IMG/VR virus record: IMGVR_UViG_3300034199_000003
Coordinates: 1-26,560 of that record
Source of the DNA: a virus
Direction: 5' to 3' (one strand)
DNA: 26,560 bases
Positions 19,852-26,560 of this stretch are shown one piece after another (positions within the stretch are counted from its first letter, which is position 1; every line of letters starts with the position of its first letter). A program made the position numbers and the translations under genes. The notes under the pieces were generated by a model. The model searched no databases. It was not told the origin of the DNA and worked only from the letters and a program-made list of their open reading frames with translations.

Positions 19852-20540
19852 TCAGACCCCCGCTTCGGCCCCGGCAAATTCTGCATTGTCTTGATTGTCT
19901 TGGCGCGCATCTGTTTCACGAAGTCGTCGAGAACTCGGTGGCCGCGTTCCATGTCGCCGTCGCCAGCTTTTATGACTTCTTCTGGGGTGAGCGTGTATTC
20001 GCCACCCGCGACCACGACCTTTACGTCATTTCCGGTGCTGCCGCCATGCGCATGGCCCGGTAATGGTTCGCCGTAAGGGCCGCCTGCTTGGTTATAAGGC
20101 GCGGAGTCGCCGCCATAGGGGCCGCCTTTATGGCCGTAGGGAGCTTTCCCGGCGCCGTACGGAACGCCGCCAAAGACACGGCGCATGACCTTAAAGCCCG
20201 CATTTGTGTTGCCCTCGCCCATCCCGGAAATTACGTCCGCAGGTATGACATAGCTGCCTGACGGCACGTGGACCGGCAAATGGTCAGTTCGTCCAGCGAC
20301 TGCACTGTGAATCGGCCCAGTGTGTATCTTTTCGCTACTCCCGCCAAGCTTACCGCTCGGTGGTGTGATGCCCTCGATCTGCTGGCCGGGAGGGTTAGGG
20401 AAGCCGCCGCCGGGGGCGCGTGTCTTTCGAGCGGTGTTGAGCGCGGCGGCGATCGCCTGGTCTTGCGGGTGTCCCGCGCGAACCATCTCGGAGATGTTCT
20501 CGCTAATTATCGCTTTGCTTTTGCCCTTGGCCAGTGGCAT
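19848..20540 (-). CDS. Small virion-associated protein with PYG-rich repeats
   Basis: A 230-residue protein of a type seen next to gp10-like genes in alphaproteobacterial phages. It has an N-terminal MPLAKGKSKAIISENI helix-forming motif followed by HPQDQAIAAALNTAR, a conserved core with IHSAVAGRTDHLPVHVPSG, SYVIPADVISGMGEGNT, and AGGEYTLTPEEVIKAGDGD before a basic C-terminus (DDFVKQMRAKTIKTMQ). Between them lies a flexible stretch of PYG repeats with Gly, Lys and His (about 126-163). The VPxGSYVIPADV and GEYTLTPEEV segments look like two copies of one small beta module. The function is unknown; the place between connector and ejection genes suggests a structural or scaffolding role. Confidence 0.75.
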   Translation of the reverse strand: MPLAKGKSKAIISENISEMVRAGHPQDQAIAAALNTARKTRAPGGGFPNPPGQQIEGITPPSGKLGGSSEKIHTGPIHSAVAGRTDHLPVHVPSGSYVIPADVISGMGEGNTNAGFKVMRRVFGGVPYGAGKAPYGHKGGPYGGDSAPYNQAGGPYGEPLPGHAHGGSTGNDVKVVVAGGEYTLTPEEVIKAGDGDMERGHRVLDDFVKQMRAKTIKTMQNLPGPKRGSE

Positions 20541-20550
20541 TGCTCGATCC

Positions 20551-20895
20551 TTAACCCGAGAAGCTGACGGTAACGGTCTGGCCTGCGCCCGGCGCGATCA
20601 CAAGCCCGTTATTGAACGGCAAATTGACGACAAAGACGCCAACGGTCGCCGGCATGACAGCCAGCGGGTTCGTCGTGGCCGTGGCAAGCGAGGCATCATA
20701 TAGATTTCCCGCCACGCCGGCCACAATTACGCTAACCGTCGCCACGCGCCCCTGCCCGGTCGCTACGAGGGTCGCCGCGGTGACGCCGGTAGCAACCTGA
20801 TTGCCCGCGATCAGCAGCGTTTGCTGCGCCGCCCCGTTGAGCGCCGTCACGATATTCTTCGTTGCCGTCAGGATGTCAGTCAAACTTGCGGTCAT
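20551..20895 (-). CDS. Small beta-rich virion protein
   Basis: A 114-residue protein with an N-terminal helix (TASLTDILTATKNIVTALNG) and then a beta-sandwich-like run: GRVATVSVIVAGVAGNLYDAS, NPLAVMPATVGVFVVNLPFNNGLVIAPGAGQTVTVSFSG. The ending (VNLPFxNGLVIxPGxGQTVTVSxS) is a recurring pattern in small phage structural proteins, possibly a decoration or tail-accessory role. The start overlaps the gp10-like stop (TGATG), so it is translated together with that connector protein. Confidence 0.75.
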   Translation of the reverse strand: MTASLTDILTATKNIVTALNGAAQQTLLIAGNQVATGVTAATLVATGQGRVATVSVIVAGVAGNLYDASLATATTNPLAVMPATVGVFVVNLPFNNGLVIAPGAGQTVTVSFSG

Positions 20896-23018
20896 CAGTA
20901 TCGTCCGTCAGGAGCGCCTCGGTAGCGCATGCCGCCCAGGCGCCAGAATGAACCGATGTCAGAGCTTCCTATTGTAAGCTGCAACAGCCGCCCGCGCAAT
21001 CGCGGCGATATGTACGTGCTGGCGCCCGTGAAAGGGAACGGCCCAATGTTGGTTGGCGCCTGCCCCGGGAAGTCAGACACGCCAAAAGTCAAATTGACCG
21101 TTGCGTTCTGCGGGCCGGAATAGGTTCCCCATTTCATATCGGGCCAGACTTCATCGATGAAGATTTTCACGTCCGCGTCTGAGAGCGAGAAAAAGCCAGT
21201 CGTGAAATTTGAGACAAGCGCCTGCCCGTCAGCATCAGGCGAAATTTCGTGTTGGTAAAGATAGAGCGTGCTGGCGGCCGCGCCCAGCGGCGGCCCGACC
21301 ACGCTTTGATTGAACCACGCGGAGCGATCAAGAAGACCGAAGTCCCACGCGTCAAGGACGACATTGTATTTCACGTATGAATCGTTGTAGCCGGAACTGC
21401 TTGTTGACGGGTAAAACCACGAAATCTCGTTAAACAGCGAATTGACCGCAACGCGGATGCTGTCGAGATGAACGAGGTTAAGGTTCTGAAACACAACGTC
21501 CCACACCGGGCAGTTGATCGGGTTGACGCCGTTCGCGTCGAGCCGGTAAAACTGGTCAGGCCCCATCCAGAAGACAACGCCATTCAGGGACGCGGCCGCC
21601 TTGCGAGCGATCAGGCCGCAGCCCGTGCCAATTTCGTTGAAGCTGTAGACGTAGGGCTGGCCGATATACTGCATTGACCAAATGCCGATATCGGTCCAGA
21701 GCAGTCCTTGCTGCGGCCCCTGGATACCGCCAACGATGCGCGAACCGGTAGGGATGCGATATGAACCAGCCTGATTGGTGACCGTAGCGACCCACACGTT
21801 GTAATTCTCGATATCACACCACCGCACCAGCAGCCTGTCTTGGATGCCCGTGAAGGTCGACCCCCATGCAACAATCTGGCGCTGCGGCATCGCAACGAAA
21901 AACCCGTCGTTAACAGGAGGCGCTTGCGGAATAATCGCTGCAATATTTGAGCTGGTGTCGGGCTGCCACTCATAAATGCCCGACATATTGACGCCCTCGA
22001 CGACCGCACTCTCGGGGCACGCCAAGAGCGTGGCCCCCCAATTGCCGAGGGACCAGTCCGACGCGTTGCACGTCGTGCCGCCGATGACCGGAGCGCCGCC
22101 GCCGACACCATAGCCGCCTTCGCCGTAGCCGCCTTCGCCGTAGCCGCCGGGGGCGTAGCCCACTGCGCCGCCGAGGTTATAGATCAAGTTCATCAAGTCG
22201 CCATTCATCGTCACGGTGGCGCTGGATACCGCGCTATTGGCGGCCAGGAACGTGAAATTATTGGCGTCGATGATAGATGTGACGACGTAATCACCGTAAA
22301 GAACGATGCCACCGACGTTCTGGGGTAGTAGAATCGTGAAAGTGCTGCCGACGCTTTCACCGTGGTTGGCGAACAGGACCGCGATAGTCGGGCTATTGGC
22401 TACGGTCGTGAACGCAGGGAGCGTTCCGGGGCTGTCATTGGAAGTAGCGGGCAGCGGCTGCTGGAGCACATTTGTTGCGACGACTTGATAGCTGGTCGAC
22501 GTGAGCACAGCATAAACCGGGTAGAGGCCAAAGAGGACCACGCCACCGACCGACACCGGCGCGACAAAGTAAACTGAATCAAAAGTGCTTATGGCAGTGA
22601 GCCCGCTGTCGGTCACCGTGACGATGGGGCTGCCGGCAGTTGTAGCGACACCGGGGGCCGGGTTCGTGACGTTGAAACTGGGCGTGATCAGGTTGAGGCC
22701 GGAGCCAGTCGTAATGCCGTTGGAGCCCTGAGTTCCGACCATGACGCCGAGATAGCCGGAGCCTGTAATGTCGGTCTCCATGCCAGCGGCCACCCATGCG
22801 TCGCCGTCGAGGTCTTCCCACGCATGCAGCGAACGGATGACCGAGGGCAGTTGCGTGGGGAAGAACTTTGACCAGCCCCCGAGCTTTTCTACGAGGCCCA
22901 GCCCAAGGCGGCTCGAACGGTACCGAATGAGTTGGCACGCCGATATCCCGGCCTCGTTAAGGACAGGCGTCTCGTTTGTGTCGACGCCCGCGCGGAGCTT
23001 CAGCGTGGAGTGCGCCAT
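20895..23018 (-). CDS. P22 gp10-like head-tail connector/stabilisation protein
   Basis: A 707-residue protein from the ATG at 23018, which overlaps the upstream stop (TAATG) and has GAGGG nearby; an upstream in-frame start would overlap the previous gene by 49 bases. It is beta-rich. Features typical of P22 gp10-like proteins include IQDRLLVRWCDIENYNVW, PTGSRIVGGIQGPQQGLLWTD, a VYSFNEIGTGCGLIARKA segment and GVVFWMGPDQFYRLDANGVNPINCPVWDVVF, then a repeat-like C-terminal half. Two or more YGEGG repeats near residue 292-305 form a flexible loop. In P22, gp10 seals the portal after packaging and holds the tail needle. Gene order (gp4-like, gp10-like, ejection proteins) supports the call. Confidence 0.7.
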   Translation of the reverse strand: MAHSTLKLRAGVDTNETPVLNEAGISACQLIRYRSSRLGLGLVEKLGGWSKFFPTQLPSVIRSLHAWEDLDGDAWVAAGMETDITGSGYLGVMVGTQGSNGITTGSGLNLITPSFNVTNPAPGVATTAGSPIVTVTDSGLTAISTFDSVYFVAPVSVGGVVLFGLYPVYAVLTSTSYQVVATNVLQQPLPATSNDSPGTLPAFTTVANSPTIAVLFANHGESVGSTFTILLPQNVGGIVLYGDYVVTSIIDANNFTFLAANSAVSSATVTMNGDLMNLIYNLGGAVGYAPGGYGEGGYGEGGYGVGGGAPVIGGTTCNASDWSLGNWGATLLACPESAVVEGVNMSGIYEWQPDTSSNIAAIIPQAPPVNDGFFVAMPQRQIVAWGSTFTGIQDRLLVRWCDIENYNVWVATVTNQAGSYRIPTGSRIVGGIQGPQQGLLWTDIGIWSMQYIGQPYVYSFNEIGTGCGLIARKAAASLNGVVFWMGPDQFYRLDANGVNPINCPVWDVVFQNLNLVHLDSIRVAVNSLFNEISWFYPSTSSSGYNDSYVKYNVVLDAWDFGLLDRSAWFNQSVVGPPLGAAASTLYLYQHEISPDADGQALVSNFTTGFFSLSDADVKIFIDEVWPDMKWGTYSGPQNATVNLTFGVSDFPGQAPTNIGPFPFTGASTYISPRLRGRLLQLTIGSSDIGSFWRLGGMRYRGAPDGRY
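22111..22140. repeat. Two identical 15-bp tandem repeats (YGEGG coding)
   Basis: TAGCCGCCTTCGCCG occurs twice in direct tandem, and a third, partly diverged copy follows. It codes for the Gly-rich GYGEGGYGEGG linker of the gp10-like protein. Confidence 0.75.
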
Positions 23019-23776
23019 TACGCCCTCACCGACGTAGCAGCGGGGGACGGCGCTTCGGACGACCAAGCTGACGCCCTAAACCGTTTCCGCAGCTCTTCAC
23101 CCATGGCGCCTTTCAAAAGAGTTTGGTAGGTTTTCTCATAGTTTATGGCCATGTTTGGGTCGTCCGCGCTGGCCGAGAAGTTACGTTGGTAAGCTGAAAT
23201 GAACACCATCGACGCCATGAGCAGCAAGTCAGGCAGGAAAGCGCTGATAAACGTGGTGGCTGTAGGCGCTAGGATCGTGTTCGCGTATTTGAACAAGCTC
23301 GGCGCGCGCGTCGTGCCTGTGATCAGCAACTGGTAACTCTGATCTGGCGCGGGGGCAACAAGGAAGTTGAGCGACGTGTCGCCACCAGTCGCCGCGTCGC
23401 CGCCGTAGGGCGCGAAATACTGAGGCGGCGCGGTGAACGACGTGTCGCTATAAACGGCTTGGAGAAATTCCTTGGTGACCGGGGTTAGCGTCATGCGTTG
23501 CGTGCCGCTGAGCACAGCGATGTTCTGTACGGTCACGAAATCGTTAACCGATAGCGACAGGACGTTATTGCCGGCGGTAAGCGAGTAGGTGGAGTTATCG
23601 GTTTGTAGCGGTAATAGGTCGAGGTCGCGCTGAATGCGCAACTCGGCATAATTGAGCATCTGCGGCATGAGCGCCGTCAGGTTCGGATCGGTCGCGGGGC
23701 TGGCGATGACCGCCATTGTGCCTACAGCGGTGACATAGCTGTTGTAGGTCAGGGGGTTCGTTGCGGGCGTGCTCAT
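23018..23776 (-). CDS. P22 gp4-like head-completion/adaptor protein
   Basis: A 252-residue protein with an N-terminal helical part (LTYNSYVTAVGTMAVIA, LTALMPQMLNYAELRIQRDLDLLPLQ) leading to beta strands (NSTYSLTAGNNVLSLSVNDFVTVQNIAVL), a FFAPYGGD-like loop, and a C-terminal helix run (FLPDLLLMASMVFISAYQRNF ... NYEKTYQTLLKGAM). The LPDLLxxAxxxFxxAYxRNF...YExxYxxLL ending is the typical end of phage adaptor proteins that sit on the portal ring. The gene lies directly before the gp10-like gene, as gp4 does in P22. AGGGA precedes the ATG. Assignment is by pattern and gene order. Confidence 0.72.
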   Translation of the reverse strand: MSTPATNPLTYNSYVTAVGTMAVIASPATDPNLTALMPQMLNYAELRIQRDLDLLPLQTDNSTYSLTAGNNVLSLSVNDFVTVQNIAVLSGTQRMTLTPVTKEFLQAVYSDTSFTAPPQYFAPYGGDAATGGDTSLNFLVAPAPDQSYQLLITGTTRAPSLFKYANTILAPTATTFISAFLPDLLLMASMVFISAYQRNFSASADDPNMAINYEKTYQTLLKGAMGEELRKRFRASAWSSEAPSPAATSVRA

Positions 23777-23785
23777 GTGCGGTCC

Positions 23786-25393
23786 CTAGAGTTGATTATT
23801 GGCATTAACCAAGTTCGTCACGCCGGATGCGCTCACGGCCGTAGTCCAGCCCGAGCAAATATTGTTGACAATCTGGCCGTAGGTTCCGGCGGCGATAGAG
23901 AAGCATGTTGAGGGGCTTGAGGACGAAGCTGCGACATTCCCGCTAATAACAGAGTTCGTAATTGTCCCGAGTCCGTTAACCATAATCCCCGTGGGGGATG
24001 TCGTATTGTAGGCGTTGTTTCCTATGAACTGTAGCGATGAAACTGTACTTCCGCTTACATTTGCAAAGACATTTCCAGCAGAGCTGGTTACGTGATTGAA
24101 TGCTGTAAATGTCGAGTTCTGTATGGAAACCGCCTGCGCCGTCCCGAATGACAGAATTACTCCGTTAAATACAGCATCGAACTGACAATGACTAATCGTC
24201 ACCGGCCCGTTATCCACGAATGAGCCGCAGCACGCGGTTGTAAAGTCCATCTGGACTCCGTCCTGATAACCCCATAGCTGCTCGTTGGCCAGTAGAATCC
24301 AGTCGGAGTGTTGAATATAGTAGGCGATACCGTTGTTTGCCGCCCATGCGACTAGACCAGTTGTCAACGCGGTATTGTTTAGCGAGCCAGCATTCCACTT
24401 GTTATCGTGGATGGAAACCCAGTCGACTACGTAGTTAATCAGCACACAATAAGCGATGCAACTCCCGTTGTTGTTATAGACATTTTGACGCGCTACGCCA
24501 ATGTTGCCAACTGAACCACGAAGATCAATCGCCGCGTAGCTGTTCGCGAAGAAGTTCCCCGAAATGTCATTGTTGGTGCTGGAATTGTCCGTAACACCGT
24601 AGACCAGCAGCGTCGATCCATAGACGGTGGGGCTGGACGCCGATGGTGATTGGCTCGGATACCAGAACCCACAGCCTTTGATAGCAGCGTTTGTGTCGAG
24701 CAGGAACGCCGCCGTGGAAATCGTCTGTGACCCGGAACCCCAATTAACCGCGAACATCGCGCCTGACACGGACCCATATGCGATGAGGGATGAATTATAG
24801 ACCGCCCCGTTCGACGCGCACTGCACAGTGACGTTGGGCTTAATGTCGATCTGGGACGCCAGGTTCCAGAATCCAGCGGGAACCCAGACCACGCCGCCAC
24901 CCGCCGCATAAGCCGCGTTGATAGCATTTTGCAAACAGGTTGAATTGCTTGTGCTGCCAGTGGACGTGCTCGGCGTGCATCCGTAGGTGGCGCTGGTTAT
25001 ATCGTAGGTTCCGCTAAGGCCGCCAGTTGCGTCAGCGGCCCATGTGGGGTTAGCGCTTGAGCCCTGCGTATGGAGAACGTAGCCGGTTGTACCGGGCGCC
25101 AGGGCCGACCAAGTAGCCGCGCCTCGGTACAGGACAGACCCTTGTGTCGCGCCAAATACCGCATCGAGCCACGTTGACGGCGCGACGAAAGCCGGATCGG
25201 ATGACGCCCCGTTACCGGAGAGTATCGAATTGGCGGCCCCCGGCCCAACAAAGACCGGCGCGGCTGTACCCTCCCCAACAGGGACCGCGTGTGCGGTCGG
25301 CGAGTTGGTTTGCAGACCGCCCTGTTTGGCCGGCACATTTCCAGCCATTGCGGGGCTGGTAGCAAGCAGGAGTGCGAGAAGAAGCTTCTTCAT
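23786..25393 (-). CDS. Beta-helix (pectin-lyase fold) tail protein with signal peptide
   Basis: A 535-residue protein. Residues 1-17 form a clear signal peptide (MKKLLLALLLATSPAMA) with a likely cleavage after A17. Residues 18-125 look like tail-fibre stem: SVLYRGAATWSALAPGTTGYVL and similar repeats (VFVGPGAANSILSGNGASSDPAFVAP) are common in fibres. From about 130 on, a right-handed beta-helix is suggested by STCLQNAINAAYAAGGGVVWVPAGFW (spread over 149-175) and many NN-rich turns, as in tail spikes and phage depolymerases. It may bind or cleave host surface polysaccharide. Catalytic residues are not identifiable. The signal peptide is unusual for a virion protein. The start overlaps the DUF4376 stop (ATGA). 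Confidence 0.8.
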   Translation of the reverse strand: MKKLLLALLLATSPAMAGNVPAKQGGLQTNSPTAHAVPVGEGTAAPVFVGPGAANSILSGNGASSDPAFVAPSTWLDAVFGATQGSVLYRGAATWSALAPGTTGYVLHTQGSSANPTWAADATGGLSGTYDITSATYGCTPSTSTGSTSNSTCLQNAINAAYAAGGGVVWVPAGFWNLASQIDIKPNVTVQCASNGAVYNSSLIAYGSVSGAMFAVNWGSGSQTISTAAFLLDTNAAIKGCGFWYPSQSPSASSPTVYGSTLLVYGVTDNSSTNNDISGNFFANSYAAIDLRGSVGNIGVARQNVYNNNGSCIAYCVLINYVVDWVSIHDNKWNAGSLNNTALTTGLVAWAANNGIAYYIQHSDWILLANEQLWGYQDGVQMDFTTACCGSFVDNGPVTISHCQFDAVFNGVILSFGTAQAVSIQNSTFTAFNHVTSSAGNVFANVSGSTVSSLQFIGNNAYNTTSPTGIMVNGLGTITNSVISGNVAASSSSPSTCFSIAAGTYGQIVNNICSGWTTAVSASGVTNLVNANNQL

Positions 25394-26040
25394 GGGATAG
25401 TCACCGTATTTGAGGGAAGCGGCGCGCCGGTCTGGGCTGCTGTCGTAACGGCGTCAACGTAGCGCGCGGTCGCCATTGCAAAAGTCAAAAACTGCGTCGT
25501 CGTGAAAGTATGCAACGCGCCGGCGGCGTCCGCCCATGGCTTCGTTGTCGAGCCGTTTGTAAATGTCGCGGACCCCATCGCCGTACTCTCCGCGATGTAA
25601 ACCGCCTCCGCTGTCATAAGTCCCTGCGATGTTGCGTCGCAGGAGTACGTGCCATTGATCGCGGGGGTTGAAGTTGATGTGACGGCGACACCCGCCGCCA
25701 TCGCCGTGTTAAATGCTTGCTGCCCCGCAAGCGCCTGCGCTACGGCTTGCTGCGCTTGCGACAGCGCCACAACCGTCCATCCTAGCGTCCATGCGCCTGA
25801 AAGCAGCGTTGGCAAGGCGTCCTGAACGAGAGTTTGCGTCAGCGGGTTGACGACAGGAGGCACGGCGACAGTGACGGGCGCGAGTGTGTATCCGTTGGCG
25901 ATAGCGGTTTGCGTCTGTGGGAAGATCGCAATCAGGTCAAGTCCGCTGAAGTTGGTTTCGGGGTTCTCGGCCTGAAGCTGCGCCAGCCCGTAGGGGTACT
26001 GGATGAGTGTCGTGCCTTGAACTTCCGCGTAAAGCGTCAT
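25390..26040 (-). CDS. DUF4376-containing tail-fibre-associated protein
   Basis: A 216-residue protein. The N-terminus (MTLYAEVQGTTLIQYPYGLAQLQAENPETNF) resembles tail-fibre assembly-type proteins. After an Ala/Gln-rich helix (VALSQAQQAVAQALAGQQAF) the C-terminal part (about 125-205) matches DUF4376: GTYSCDATSQGLMTAEAVY, KPWADAAGALHTFTTTQF and ATARYVDAV. DUF4376 occurs in phage tail proteins and is probably structural. AGGA precedes the start, and the stop overlaps the signal-peptide gene. It lies next to a probable receptor-binding protein, so a chaperone or fibre-linker role is reasonable. Confidence 0.8.
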   Translation of the reverse strand: MTLYAEVQGTTLIQYPYGLAQLQAENPETNFSGLDLIAIFPQTQTAIANGYTLAPVTVAVPPVVNPLTQTLVQDALPTLLSGAWTLGWTVVALSQAQQAVAQALAGQQAFNTAMAAGVAVTSTSTPAINGTYSCDATSQGLMTAEAVYIAESTAMGSATFTNGSTTKPWADAAGALHTFTTTQFLTFAMATARYVDAVTTAAQTGAPLPSNTVTIP

Positions 26041-26052
26041 GATGCGATTTCC

Positions 26053-26560
26053 TTAGAAAATGGCGACAGCATATGGGTTGGTCCCTACCGTCGCCCACGT
26101 TGTCGTCACCACGCCAGCGGATGTTATCTTTGATACGGTGCCTGAGGTATAGTTAGCGGTATAGACGTTGCCGCTGCTATCTACGGCGATGCTGGATGGG
26201 CCACTCCCTACGTTCGCCCACGTTGTCGTCACCACGCCAGCGGGCGTTATCTTTGACACCGTGCTTACGTTATAGTTTGCGGTATAGACGTTGCCGCTGC
26301 TGTCTATGGCGATGCCGTCTGGGCTGCTCCCTACAGTCGCCCATGTTGTCGTCACCACGCCAGCGGATGTCACCTTTGATACGGTGCTTGAGCCGTTGTT
26401 AGCGGTATAGACGTTGCCGCTGCTGTCTATGGCGATGCCGATTGGATTGCTCCCTACCGTCGCCCACGTTGTCGTCACCACGCCAGCGGATGTTATCTTT
26501 GATACGGTGCCTGAGGTATAGTTAGCGGTATAGACGTTGCCGCTGCTATCTACGGCGATG
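26053..26560 (-). CDS. NHL/beta-propeller repeat protein, C-terminal part (cut by window edge)
   Basis: The frame is open from the TAA at 26053 to the window edge (169 codons), so the start lies outside; a GTG at 26481 is only an internal codon. It contains repeats of 41 residues of the type NPIGIAIDSSGNVYTANNG followed by SSTVSKVTSAGVVTTTWATVGS. The I-A-V/I-D-S-S-G-N-V-Y-x-A-N core is the blade signature of NHL/SMP-30/Vgb propellers. Such propellers bind sugars or proteins or carry lyase activity; here a tail or adhesion role is suggested by neighbours. At least four blades are visible, six to eight are usual. The end (AVAIF) is short, so the last blade may close with the first. Confidence 0.75.
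   Translation of the reverse strand, partial: IAVDSSGNVYTANYTSGTVSKITSAGVVTTTWATVGSNPIGIAIDSSGNVYTANNGSSTVSKVTSAGVVTTTWATVGSSPDGIAIDSSGNVYTANYNVSTVSKITPAGVVTTTWANVGSGPSSIAVDSSGNVYTANYTSGTVSKITSAGVVTTTWATVGTNPYAVAIF
26083..26560. repeat. 123-bp tandem repeats in the beta-propeller gene
   Basis: Repeat units begin at 26083, 26206, 26329 and 26452, exactly 123 bp (41 codons) apart. Units 1 and 4 are identical over all 109 bases that can be compared (26083-26191 and 26452-26560), whereas units 2 and 3 differ at a number of positions. This implies a higher-order 369-bp copy, or homogenisation by recombination. Confidence 0.9.

Noticed and set aside
26083-26560. CRISPR array
   Set aside because: Repeats are directly adjacent 123-bp coding units without spacers and keep one reading frame.

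Overview
The window is a stretch of a tailed-phage (Caudoviricetes) genome or prophage, and its gene set points to a short-tailed, podovirus-like particle. The host is probably an alphaproteobacterium. The DNA is GC-rich, a GcrA-like regulator (a family typical of Alphaproteobacteria) is encoded at 11809-12210, and several virion proteins look like types I associate with rhizobial and related phages. I see no integrase, repressor, terminase, portal or capsid gene, so the lifestyle is undecided. The packaging and head genes presumably lie beyond position 26560.

Layout: from 1 to 10375 everything reads leftward and forms a replication and nucleotide-processing block. In transcription order this holds a DEVH-box helicase (10375-8930); a small linker-rich protein, an HNH-AP2 endonuclease and a DUF2800 RecB/Cas4-like nuclease (8850-6798); a lipoprotein with four small coupled genes (6584-4848); a DUF2815 single-stranded-DNA-binding protein, a family A DNA polymerase and two zinc-ribbon microproteins (4783-1218); and a 103-residue protein, a truncated sliding-clamp-like protein, a tiny membrane peptide and the start of a pentapeptide-repeat protein (1149-1). 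From 10451 to 12210 a compact rightward operon encodes a ribbon-helix-helix regulator, a VRR-NUC nuclease, small proteins including a DUF6378-like one, and the GcrA-like factor. From 12195 to the right edge the late virion genes read leftward. These run from a beta-propeller repeat protein through a DUF4376 protein, a secreted-looking beta-helix tail protein, P22 gp4-like and gp10-like head-tail connectors, small virion proteins, a GNAT acetyltransferase and two large ejection-type proteins (one carrying a lysozyme domain), and finish with a tail-collar fibre-tip protein.

How it works together: polymerase, helicase, SSB, clamp-like protein and two nucleases make a nearly self-sufficient replication/recombination set. 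Stops and starts overlap (ATGA, TGATG, TAATG) at most junctions, so translation is strongly coupled. Six copies of a promoter-like element (consensus TTGACAnnCGnATACG) stand 44-62 nt before the first gene of transcription units on both strands. This suggests one shared control signal, and the RHH protein at the divergent junction or the GcrA-like protein are natural candidates to act on it.

Noteworthy non-coding structure: a roughly 200-nt hairpin-rich gap at 6585-6797, a perfect 13-bp inverted repeat at the start of the HNH gene, and 123-bp tandem repeats at the right edge, where two units 369 bp apart are identical over all 109 visible bases.
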